Positions 1-7,211 of a stretch of 37,699 nt of DNA are shown one piece after another. The translations under genes were made by a program, and so were the position numbers. The DNA lies in NCBI GenBank assembly GCA_016185255.1, contig JACPNY010000023.1:1-37699 (forward strand), given 5' to 3'. The stretch's first letter is position 1; every line of letters begins with the position of its first letter. Origin of the DNA: Pseudomonadota bacterium (GTDB lineage Bacteria > Pseudomonadota > Alphaproteobacteria > UBA9655). Under the pieces are notes generated by a model. The model saw nothing but the letters and a program-made list of their open reading frames with translations, did not search any database and was not told the DNA's origin.

Positions 1-449
1 TGAACTCAAGCCATGCTGACGGAGAAATTTTAGCACGGGCTACCAAAAATTTTGGTTTTGGTTCAGTTTCAGGGTCCTCTACCAGAGGAGGAAAACAAGC
101 TTTTTTAGCCATCGTCAAGCTTTTGAGACAAGGAGATTCCATCGGCATTACCCCAGATGGACCACGAGGGCCGCGCTATCAGGTGAGCCCGGGCGTTATC
201 CGAATGGCACGTCTTGGCAATGCAGCTATTTTACCGGGATCTTATTCCTCTACGCGTGGAATTTTTATGAAGAGTTGGGATCGGTTTTTTCTTCCTCTTC
301 CCTTTGGAAAAGGTGTTTTTATGTACGGTCCGATGATAGATGTGGCAAACTCCCAAAAAAGTGACGAGGAGTTGCGCCAAGATCTGGAAAATATCCTGAA
401 AGAGCTCACCACAAAGGCTGATCTTCATTGCGGAAGAGAACCCCTATGA
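1..449 (+). CDS. DUF374 family lysophospholipid acyltransferase-like protein (5' partial)
   Basis: The reading frame is open from the window edge to a TGA at 447-449, so the N-terminus lies outside. The visible part starts NSSHADGEIL and continues with GSSTRGG, an EGDSIGITPDGPRGP-like stretch (here RQGDSIGITPDGPRGP) and SPGVIRMARLG. This string is characteristic of DUF374, a branch of the glycerolipid/lipid A acyltransferase superfamily. The catalytic H-X4-D region would be upstream of the window. The stop overlaps the waaA start (ATGA at 446-449), so this is the first visible gene of a lipid A/LPS operon. The exact substrate of DUF374 proteins is not settled; a role in outer-membrane lipid or lipid A acylation is inferred from the family and neighbours. 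Confidence 0.85.
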   Translation, partial: NSSHADGEILARATKNFGFGSVSGSSTRGGKQAFLAIVKLLRQGDSIGITPDGPRGPRYQVSPGVIRMARLGNAAILPGSYSSTRGIFMKSWDRFFLPLPFGKGVFMYGPMIDVANSQKSDEELRQDLENILKELTTKADLHCGREPL

Positions 450-1720
450 GTCTTTTGCGCAGTGGATATTATGGCCTTTCTTGGGTCTGTGCGCCCTTTG
501 TCTCAGGATATTTACACTGGAGAGCGTCCAAAAACCATGAAGACAGAACCAGGCTTAAAGAACGTAAAGGCATAACCACAAAACTTCGCCCCAACAAGTC
601 TCTTTTATGGATACACGCCGTAAGCGTAGGAGAAGCAGTAGCAGCTCTTACTGTCATTCAAGCTGTGTTAAAAAAATGCCCGGAAGTCCATGTGCTCTTA
701 ACCACAACGACCGTTTCTTCAGCGCGCGTTATTCAAAAAAGACTCCCAAAAAACGTAATCCATCAATACTGCCCGGTAGATACTCCCCAAGCAGTCACTC
801 GCTTTTTAAACCACTGGCAGCCCGACCTTGCTATTTGGATAGAATCAGAGATCTGGCCCAATCTTATGCATCAAACTCAGGAGAGAGGAATTCCAACGGT
901 TCTCTTAAACGGGCGCATGTCTCTGAAAAGTTTTTCTAAGTGGCAAAAACTAAAGGGAATGATTTCACCCCTTCTCAATCGTCTTTCTCTTTGTGCCGTC
1001 CAATCTGAAGAACAAGCATCTTTTTTCAGAACCCTCGGCGCAACAGAAATTGCCATTATGGGAAATGCGAAGGGGATGATGACGCCTTTAGAGGTAGATC
1101 CTACAAAATATAACGCCTTTAAACAAGAGCTTGGAGATCGCCCTCTGTGGCTTATAGCCAGCACCCATCCTGGAGAGGAAGAGATTGTTTTTAAAACCCA
1201 CAAAATTCTCCGAAAAACCTACCCCACCCTTCTGACGATTCTCATTCCCCGCCATGTAGAAAGAGCAGCCTCTCTTTACCAACTTGCTTTGAAAGAAGGA
1301 ATTCCCTCTACTCTTCACTCAACACCAGTATCCCTTAAAGACGTTGAGCTTTATATTGGAGATACGCTGGGAGAGATGAGTCTTTTCTATGCCCTCTCTC
1401 CCCTTGTCGTGATGGGCGCCACCTTTGTGCCACGAGGAGGCCATAATCCTATCGAAGCCGCCCAGCTTGGCTCTTTTATTCTGCATGGCTCCCACATCTT
1501 TAATAATCCTCAGTTATATGATATTCTGTCCTCTCTTGGCCTTAGCAAAAATGTTCATAGGGCTGAGGAACTTTCTACTTTCGTTCTCCCTTGGCTAAAG
1601 ATTAGAAAAGAAAGCTATGAAGAGCCTCAAAAACTTAAGCTCTATCGAGAAGAAGGGCTACAAAACTTAATGAAACTTTTGATACCTTATTTAAAAACCT
1701 TAAGAGAAGAGAGAGGATGA
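446..1720 (+). CDS. waaA: 3-deoxy-D-manno-octulosonic acid (Kdo) transferase
   Basis: WaaA (KdtA, GT30) transfers Kdo from CMP-Kdo to the lipid A precursor at the inner membrane. The 424-residue product has an N-terminal hydrophobic segment (about 8-24), the IHAVSVGEA motif whose Glu (E63) matches the family's catalytic base, ESEIWPNL (133-140), LLNGRMS (153-159) and the C-terminal GGHNPIEAA nucleotide-sugar motif (about 331-339). Length is normal for the family. I chose ATG 446 because it overlaps the upstream stop as ATGA; a TTG at 428 would add six residues that the family does not need. The gene ends in an ATGA overlap with lpxK. Whether it adds one or two Kdo units cannot be told from sequence. 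Confidence 0.95.
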   Translation: MSLLRSGYYGLSWVCAPFVSGYLHWRASKNHEDRTRLKERKGITTKLRPNKSLLWIHAVSVGEAVAALTVIQAVLKKCPEVHVLLTTTTVSSARVIQKRLPKNVIHQYCPVDTPQAVTRFLNHWQPDLAIWIESEIWPNLMHQTQERGIPTVLLNGRMSLKSFSKWQKLKGMISPLLNRLSLCAVQSEEQASFFRTLGATEIAIMGNAKGMMTPLEVDPTKYNAFKQELGDRPLWLIASTHPGEEEIVFKTHKILRKTYPTLLTILIPRHVERAASLYQLALKEGIPSTLHSTPVSLKDVELYIGDTLGEMSLFYALSPLVVMGATFVPRGGHNPIEAAQLGSFILHGSHIFNNPQLYDILSSLGLSKNVHRAEELSTFVLPWLKIRKESYEEPQKLKLYREEGLQNLMKLLIPYLKTLREERG

Positions 1721-2706
1721 AAGCCCCTTCTTTTTGGTATGCCCCTGACGGGTTTTTATCTTCCCTCCTCAGTCCTCTAGGCTGGTTTTATGGGAAAGGA
1801 GGAAGACTTCTTCGTACCCTTAAAACACCTCAACGCTTCTCCATTCCCATCATAAGTATGGGAAACATTATTTGCGGAGGATCCGGCAAAACACCCACGG
1901 CCATTGCCCTTGCCCACCTTTTGCAAAAAAGGGGGATTGAGGTTCATTTTGTTACCCGTGGATATGGTGGTGCTTTACAAGGACCTGTAGAAGTTACCTC
2001 CTCCCATCACCCCAGTGACGTAGGCGATGAGCCTCTTCTGCTCGCGCAGCATGCCCCCACGTGGGTTGCAAAAAACAGACCTTTGGGTGTTCAAAAAGCA
2101 ATAGAAAGCGGAGCTCAACTCCTTATTCTGGATGATGGGCATCAAACGTCTTCCCTCTACAAGGATATTTCTTTTGTGGTGCTGAATGCTTTGCAAGGGT
2201 TTGGAAATGGACGTGTTATTCCTGCGGGACCTTTACGAGAGGACCGTATCGAAGGCCTCAACCGCGCAGATGCTCTTATTGAAATAGGCGAGGGAAACAT
2301 ACTCGCTGAAATCCCTCTCTTTAAAGCAAAAACCATCCCTCAATCCTTCTCTTTTTCCTTGAATCGCGTTGTGGCTTTCTGTGGGCTTGGCTTTCCACAG
2401 AAATTTTATAGAACACTTGAAGACCTAGGCCTTACTCTTGTTGCAACGAAAAGTTTTCCTGATCATCATACCTATACAGAAAAAGAACTCTTAGAGTTAC
2501 AATCCTTAGCTAAGATGCACCATGCCCTTTTAATAACGACTCGGAAAGATTGGGTTAAACTTCCCCCCTCTTGGCAAAAGCACCTTCATGTTTTAGATAT
2601 TGAGGTGCAATTTGAGGACCCTGAGGGGATTTGTAATTTTATTTTTGAGAAAATTCCGCATTTGAATAGACCTCACCCCTGCGTTGAGAGAAGGAAAAAA
2701 CGGTGA
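1717..2706 (+). CDS. lpxK: tetraacyldisaccharide 4'-kinase (lipid A 4'-kinase)
   Basis: LpxK phosphorylates the 4' position of the tetraacyldisaccharide-1-phosphate to give lipid IVA, at the cytoplasmic face of the inner membrane. The 329-residue protein has the expected N-terminal membrane-associated segment (WYAPDGFLSSLLSPLGWFYG), a P-loop GGSGKTPT starting at residue 54, VTRGYGG (79-85) and an acidic LDDGHQ motif (about 139-144) corresponding to the family's conserved DDG-Q. The start is the ATGA overlapping the waaA stop; its own TGA is overlapped by the GTG start of the next gene. This spacing implies one translationally coupled mRNA for Kdo transfer, 4'-phosphorylation and late acylation. 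Confidence 0.95.
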   Translation: MKAPSFWYAPDGFLSSLLSPLGWFYGKGGRLLRTLKTPQRFSIPIISMGNIICGGSGKTPTAIALAHLLQKRGIEVHFVTRGYGGALQGPVEVTSSHHPSDVGDEPLLLAQHAPTWVAKNRPLGVQKAIESGAQLLILDDGHQTSSLYKDISFVVLNALQGFGNGRVIPAGPLREDRIEGLNRADALIEIGEGNILAEIPLFKAKTIPQSFSFSLNRVVAFCGLGFPQKFYRTLEDLGLTLVATKSFPDHHTYTEKELLELQSLAKMHHALLITTRKDWVKLPPSWQKHLHVLDIEVQFEDPEGICNFIFEKIPHLNRPHPCVERRKKR

Positions 2707-3593
2707 AATTTAGTCTTCTTAAAAACATCAAACATCTTTTGGAGGCCGCCGGCGCTTGGACCCTGTTTGGTATTCTTCATTATCTTTTGCCTTTTAAAGC
2801 GGCATCGAATTTTGGGGGGTGGGCTGGCCGAACCGTTGGACCACGCCTATCTTTAAGTAACAGAGCACGATCGAGTCTTAAAAAATGCTTTCCCAACATC
2901 ACATCTACGGAAGTGGAAAAAATTGTGGCCGAAATGTGGGATAATTATGGCCGCCTTATTGCTGAATATGCTCAAGCGACCCGATTTTGGGATGGAAAGA
3001 ACTTAAGAAATATTGAAATCAAAGGAGCGCAGCATTTAAAGGAATTTCAAGATGATGGGAAGCCAGGGATCATCTTTACAGCCCACACGGGCAATTGGCA
3101 AATGATCACGCTTGCCGCTCAATCCACAGGATTTGACCTCACACAAATGTATCGGACGGCTAACAACCCTTGGGTGGATACCCTCATGTTAAAATGCCAA
3201 AAACTAGCGGTGAAAAACGTTATTACAAAAAAAGGAGGAGGCCCTAAAGATCTTCTTTCACTTCTAAAGCGTGGTGATCATGCGCTTCTCCTCGTGGATC
3301 AAAAGATGGGAGAAGGAATGGCTGTTCCTTTTCTTGGCCGCGACGCCATGACAGCGAAGGGGGTTGCGCGCCTTTATCTTAATCAAGGCTGCCCCTTGTT
3401 GCCTGCCCGCAGCGAACGGCTTTCTGACTCCTTCTTTCGCGTAACTTTCTATCCTCCTATCGACTTTACCCCACAAGGTGATCAACAGAAAGACATGTAT
3501 GATCTTCTCCTTCACATCAACAACCAGATAAGCGAATGGGTAAAGGAGCGCCCTGGTCAATGGCTTTGGCTTCATCGTCGCTGGAATGATTGA
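2703..3593 (+). CDS. LpxL/HtrB-family lipid A late acyltransferase, catalytic acid replaced by Gln
   Basis: This 296-residue protein belongs to the bacterial lipid A acyltransferase family, which adds secondary acyl chains to Kdo2-lipid IVA. It has an N-terminal membrane anchor (about 14-31), a TAHTGNWQ block (126-133), the MYRTANNPWVD substrate motif (149-159), LLVDQKMGEGMAVPFLG and a C-terminal PGQWLWLHRRW ending typical of the family. Family members normally read H-X4-E or H-X4-D at the active site; here H128 is followed by Q133, and the codon is clearly CAA. The enzyme may therefore be weak or altered. The start is GTG 2703, overlapping the lpxK stop (GTGA). The LpxL versus LpxM role cannot be assigned from sequence. 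Confidence 0.9.
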   Translation: MKFSLLKNIKHLLEAAGAWTLFGILHYLLPFKAASNFGGWAGRTVGPRLSLSNRARSSLKKCFPNITSTEVEKIVAEMWDNYGRLIAEYAQATRFWDGKNLRNIEIKGAQHLKEFQDDGKPGIIFTAHTGNWQMITLAAQSTGFDLTQMYRTANNPWVDTLMLKCQKLAVKNVITKKGGGPKDLLSLLKRGDHALLLVDQKMGEGMAVPFLGRDAMTAKGVARLYLNQGCPLLPARSERLSDSFFRVTFYPPIDFTPQGDQQKDMYDLLLHINNQISEWVKERPGQWLWLHRRWND

Positions 3594-4246
3594 TGAAAGT
3601 TCTAGCCATTGATACAGCGGGCTGGAGTTCTTCTGTTGCCTTATGGGAAGATGGACATGAGCTTTCTTTTCAAGAAAATACTCAAGAGCGGAGCCAAGCT
3701 GCCCTCCTTCCCCTTCTTGTGAAGGATGTCTTGGGAGAACAGAAAGCTGATCTTATTCTTGTCAACCTAGGTCCTGGGTCTTTCACAGGTATTCGCATAG
3801 GCCTTGCCTTTGCCAAGGGATTTTCCATGGGATGCGCCCGTCCTCTCAAGGGAATTAATAGTTTTATGGCAACTTATAGCAGCCTCAACACCCAAGAAAA
3901 TGTTCTCATCTTAAGGGAGGCTCATCGCCAAGATGTCTTTGGAATGCTTTTCCAAAAGGGAATCCCTCAGCCTCCTCAAAGCTTAACTCGAAAAGACATA
4001 GAAAAAATTCTCAACTCTCCTTCTCCTCCCTTTCTTTCAGGCACGGGCATCCATCCTTTCTTGGATGGGCTTTCTTTTAAAGAAATGTCTTCACCCTGGC
4101 GCGGAGCTCAAGCACTTGCGTATACTTTTTTTAAAGATCAAACCATCGCCACGGACCCTGCACCTTTTTATGTGCGCGATGCTGATGTTAATCTCCTTAA
4201 TGTCATTCCGGAATGTAAGGCAAAGCTTAGCCCTGAAAGGGTTTAG
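3593..4246 (+). CDS. tsaB: tRNA threonylcarbamoyladenosine biosynthesis protein TsaB
   Basis: TsaB (YeaZ) is the inactive actin-fold partner of TsaD and is needed for t6A37 modification of ANN-decoding tRNAs. The 217-residue product begins MKVLAIDTAGWSSSVAL, the family's N-terminal signature, and contains LVNLGPGSFTGIRIGLAFAKG, the conserved GPGSFTGLR-type motif (about residues 57-67). The C-terminal half is divergent, as is usual. The ATG at 3593 shares its A with the upstream TGA. A TTG at 3590 would add one residue and is not preferred. It is the last gene of the lipid A operon, an unusual partner set: TsaB more often sits beside rimI or tsaD. No terminator hairpin with a T-tract is obvious downstream. 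Confidence 0.92.
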   Translation: MKVLAIDTAGWSSSVALWEDGHELSFQENTQERSQAALLPLLVKDVLGEQKADLILVNLGPGSFTGIRIGLAFAKGFSMGCARPLKGINSFMATYSSLNTQENVLILREAHRQDVFGMLFQKGIPQPPQSLTRKDIEKILNSPSPPFLSGTGIHPFLDGLSFKEMSSPWRGAQALAYTFFKDQTIATDPAPFYVRDADVNLLNVIPECKAKLSPERV

Positions 4247-4303
4247 ATTTTCTTGGCACCCGGAATGACACCCAGAAAAGATTTGTCTCGCTCAAAAATA
4301 ACG

Positions 4304-4342
4304 TTACATAAAAAGAAAAACATGATACAATTTTATATTGTA
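4304..4342 (+). promoter_or_regulatory. candidate promoter with overlapping palindrome for the SpoIIAA-like gene
   Basis: TTACAT (4304-4309) and TACAAT (4326-4331) are separated by 16 bases, and a TG one base before the second hexamer gives an extended -10. The -10 is also the left arm of a palindrome, TACAAT-TTTAT-ATTGTA (4326-4342), which would overlap the transcription start and could be an operator. Assigned by eye only. Confidence 0.4.
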
Positions 4343-4359
4343 AATGGAGGATTTTTTTC

Positions 4360-4716
4360 ATGTATAATATTCTATCAGAAAGCCATGACAATGTGGTCGG
4401 CATTCGCGTGGAAGCTTACATGCGCCCCGAAGATTACGACACGCTTCTCCCCTTCCTTGCAGACCTTATTGACCACTATGAAATAATACGTATCGTCACA
4501 GATCTCCGAGAATTCAAAGGAGTTGCTTTCTGGGGACTTTTAAAAACGCTTCCTTTTGCTTTTAAATACAGCTCTCATGTTGCAAAGAAAGCTATCATCA
4601 CAGATCAACACTGGATTTATACTTGGGTGCGGATCCTTTCTCCTTTTTTTCCAACAGAAGTGCGATGCTTCCCTCCCTCTAAAGTCGAAGACGCTTGGGA
4701 ATGGGCAACCAAATAA
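4360..4716 (+). CDS. SpoIIAA-like (STAS-related) protein
   Basis: The 118-residue protein matches the SpoIIAA-like family (formerly DUF3478): an N-terminal GIRVEAYMRPEDYDTLLPFL segment, then IRIVTDLREFKGVAFWGLLKTLPFAFKY, AIITDQHW, and a C-terminal PFFPTEVRCFPPSKVEDAWEWA. This layout, with alternating strands and helices and the 'VRCFP...DAWEWA' ending, is typical. The family resembles STAS anti-sigma antagonists and CRAL-TRIO-like folds, but its biochemical role is unknown. A strong ribosome site (GGAGG at 4347-4351) precedes the ATG, and a plausible extended -10 promoter lies just upstream, so it is probably transcribed alone, separately from tsaB. Confidence 0.85.
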   Translation: MYNILSESHDNVVGIRVEAYMRPEDYDTLLPFLADLIDHYEIIRIVTDLREFKGVAFWGLLKTLPFAFKYSSHVAKKAIITDQHWIYTWVRILSPFFPTEVRCFPPSKVEDAWEWATK

Positions 4717-4830
4717 CTCATTTTTTTATAATCTTTTGAATGACTTAAAATGTTTTGCTTGCCAAGTCCCTTCTCCATATCTTAGATGGACACTCCATTA
4801 AATTTTTAAATATATTTTGGGGGTCAACGC

Positions 4831-6138
4831 GTGAGCACAGCAAGCCTTACTTATGAATCTTTAAGTATTCCTCAAGAAGGAAGCTATATTAAACGTGTCA
4901 TTCTCTCCTGCATGATTGGAAATGCTCTTGAATGGTACGACTTTGCTCTTTATGGGTATTTTGCCACCACCATAGGCCAACTCTTTTTTCCAAAGTTTAG
5001 CTCCTTTGCATCCCTGATGGCTACTTTTGGTATTTTTGCAGCCGGCTTTATCATGCGCCCTCTCGGGGGCATTATCTTCGGCCATATTGGTGACAAAATG
5101 GGAAGAAAGAATGCGCTTTTGTGGTCTATTTACTTAATGGCTATTCCTACGACCATGATTGGTCTTTTACCAACATATGAACAAGTTGGCTGGCTCGCCC
5201 CTCTCTTTTTAACGCTTATCCGCTTAGCCCAAGGGCTTTCTATGGGAGGCGAATTTACAGGATCCATGATCTTTGTGGTTGAGCATGCAGACAAGGGGAA
5301 TCGTGGCCTTTATGGCAGCTGGGTTGTCTTTAGCCTTCTCCTTGGGATCTTAGTGGGATCAGCCGTTGCCACAAGTACATGTTACCTCCTTTCAGAAGAT
5401 CAACTGATGGCATGGGGATGGAGAATTCCCTTCCTTTTTAGTGTTGCAGGCGGCTTTATGGGAGCCATCATGCGCCGCACAATTAACGAGCCCGAACAAT
5501 TCGTTCAAGCTAAGAAACAGCATAAAGAACACTTCACACCGCTTACTGCTCTCTTCAAAAATCATTCAAAAACAATTTTCTATGTTATTATTATTGAATT
5601 TTCTCTCTCTATTGGATTTTACTTAATCGTAACTTTTATTAATAACTTTCTCACAGCCCTTCTTCACTTTGATAAGGTGGCAAGCCTCATGATAACGACG
5701 TGCAGTATGGTTGCCATGGGAATGGCTATCCTTCTCTCCGGCCGGCTTTCCGATAAAATTGGGCGCAAACCTCTTTTAATTATAAGCACCCTCGGCTTTG
5801 TTGTTTTTGCCTACCCTCTCTTTAGAGCCCTTGAAGGGTCTTTTATACAAGCGCTCTTCGCTCAAATGGCTCTTGCCGCTATTATGGGAACTTTTTTTGC
5901 CCCTCTTCCTGCTACCTTAGTAGAACTGTTTCCCATGTCAGTGCGCTATTCCGGGCTTTCTATTTCCCATAGCCTCAGTATGGCTATTTTTGGAGGAAGT
6001 GCTCCTTTAATTGCAACAGCGCTCATTCAAATAACCGGCAACAATGCAGCCCCCGCCCTTTATTTAAGCGGTATGTGCCTTATTTCAACAAGTTTTCTTT
6101 TGTTTTTGAAAGATCGTTATAAATCAGAGTTGCTTTAG
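4831..6138 (+). CDS. MFS transporter, metabolite:H+ symporter (ProP/MHS-like) subfamily
   Basis: This 435-residue, 12-helix carrier begins with the MHS signature IGNALEWYDFALYGYFA (about 30-46), then MRPLGGIIFGHIGDKMGRKNAL (the MFS loop 2-3 motif), RLAQGLSMGGEFTGSM and, in the second half, GRLSDKIGRKPLL. These match proline/betaine- and dicarboxylate-type proton symporters. In intracellular alphaproteobacteria such carriers are numerous and probably import host amino acids, organic acids or osmolytes; the substrate cannot be read from sequence. The start is GTG 4831, with a G-rich ribosome site (TTGGGGG, 4817-4823) at suitable spacing. Its last 15 bases overlap the convergent lipoprotein gene. 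Confidence 0.9.
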   Translation: MSTASLTYESLSIPQEGSYIKRVILSCMIGNALEWYDFALYGYFATTIGQLFFPKFSSFASLMATFGIFAAGFIMRPLGGIIFGHIGDKMGRKNALLWSIYLMAIPTTMIGLLPTYEQVGWLAPLFLTLIRLAQGLSMGGEFTGSMIFVVEHADKGNRGLYGSWVVFSLLLGILVGSAVATSTCYLLSEDQLMAWGWRIPFLFSVAGGFMGAIMRRTINEPEQFVQAKKQHKEHFTPLTALFKNHSKTIFYVIIIEFSLSIGFYLIVTFINNFLTALLHFDKVASLMITTCSMVAMGMAILLSGRLSDKIGRKPLLIISTLGFVVFAYPLFRALEGSFIQALFAQMALAAIMGTFFAPLPATLVELFPMSVRYSGLSISHSLSMAIFGGSAPLIATALIQITGNNAAPALYLSGMCLISTSFLLFLKDRYKSELL

Positions 6139-6543
6139 AGCATAATAAGCGCATTCTTCACCACAGAGAGGACGTCCATCACGCATATAAGGCTTGCAGT
6201 CAGCATTTCTGACACCGCATGTGCCTAATTCGCAGCTACCTTCATTCGCATCACAAAAAAGGCAACCATCTCTCATACATTGGTTATAAAATCTTAGGAA
6301 ACGAGCTTTAAGAGAAGAGGAAACGCCCTCCGTTAAGACGTCTCCCTTATTATCAAAGTGAATACAGACAACACCATACTTTTGCTGTAATTTTTTTCTG
6401 TCTTGATCCCCTACTTTCCATTGCTCATAAAAGCGAAAGCAAATTCCATCCATAGGGGGATTTTTTAAAGAGACCCCTTGGGTTACACACCCGTATAAGC
6501 AGAGGGACAAGCAAAAAAATCCTTTAAAAACTTGACGTCTCAT
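6124..6543 (-). CDS. small Cys-rich putative lipoprotein, unknown function
   Basis: I do not recognise a family. The 139-residue product starts MRRQVFKGFFCLSLCLYGC: a basic end, a short hydrophobic core and a possible lipobox LYGC with Cys19 as the lipidated residue (Tyr at -2 is unusual, so plain secretion is also possible). After Cys19 there are ten more cysteines, mostly in the last 50 residues (QCMRDGCLFCDANEGSC, GTCGVRNADC, PLCGEEC), and an even number suggests disulfides in the periplasm or outside the cell. The start is ATG 6543 with an AGAGGGA ribosome site. It overlaps the 3' end of the MFS gene on the other strand and stands alone, divergent from ssb. Confidence 0.7.
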   Translation of the reverse strand: MRRQVFKGFFCLSLCLYGCVTQGVSLKNPPMDGICFRFYEQWKVGDQDRKKLQQKYGVVCIHFDNKGDVLTEGVSSSLKARFLRFYNQCMRDGCLFCDANEGSCELGTCGVRNADCKPYMRDGRPLCGEECAYYALKQL

Positions 6544-6691
6544 TCTCTCTTCCCTCTAGAGAAACTTTTCTTTAACAGTGCCATACCTTAAAAGAGAAAA
6601 AAAGAGTTAAAATAAGACGATAAACCCTATGGCACTTCAAAAACAGATGTCCTATAACAGAAGGATCAACCGTGGCAGTTAAGGAGACCTT

Positions 6692-7153
6692 ATGGCCGGC
6701 AGCGTAAACAAAGTCATTTTAGTAGGAAACCTAGGGAAGGATCCTGAGATTAGAACAACCCAAGAGGGTGTAAAGATCGCTAACCTCTCCGTTGCCACCT
6801 CTGAGCAATGGCGCGATAAAAACACGCAAGAGCGCGTTGAACGCACAGAATGGCACCGTGTTGTTATTTTTAATGAAAAACTGGCAGATGTAGCTGAAAA
6901 ATACCTGCGAAAAGGCTCAAAACTTTATATTGAAGGACAGCTTCAAACCCGCAAATGGACGGATCAAAATGGCCAAGAACGCTACACAACGGAAATTGTC
7001 GTCCCCCGTTTTCGCGGTGAAATTACCATGCTTGATGGGGTGAAATCTCAAGGAGGCGGCAGTGGCGACTATGCTGCTTTTGAGCCCACCCCTAATACGG
7101 CCCGAGAGGCCTTACCGCCCATGGGCGATATTGATGATGAGATCCCGTTTTAA
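6692..7153 (+). CDS. ssb: single-stranded DNA-binding protein
   Basis: SSB coats ssDNA in replication, repair and recombination. The 153-residue protein has the full OB-fold signature: [18 protein letters not shown] (4-21), [38 protein letters not shown] and YTTEIVV. After a short Gly/Pro-rich linker it ends in the acidic tail DIDDEIPF, the site that recruits partner proteins. The length is close to that of other alphaproteobacterial SSBs. An AAGGAG ribosome site (6681-6686) precedes the ATG. gyrA follows after 58 bases on the same strand, a common alphaproteobacterial order, so the two are probably cotranscribed. Confidence 0.97.
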   Translation: MAGSVNKVILVGNLGKDPEIRTTQEGVKIANLSVATSEQWRDKNTQERVERTEWHRVVIFNEKLADVAEKYLRKGSKLYIEGQLQTRKWTDQNGQERYTTEIVVPRFRGEITMLDGVKSQGGGSGDYAAFEPTPNTAREALPPMGDIDDEIPF

Positions 7154-7211
7154 TCCCGACATAAGCCCACTTTATACCTAAGACATGTTTTGCTGACCCT
7201 TGAGAGATAAA

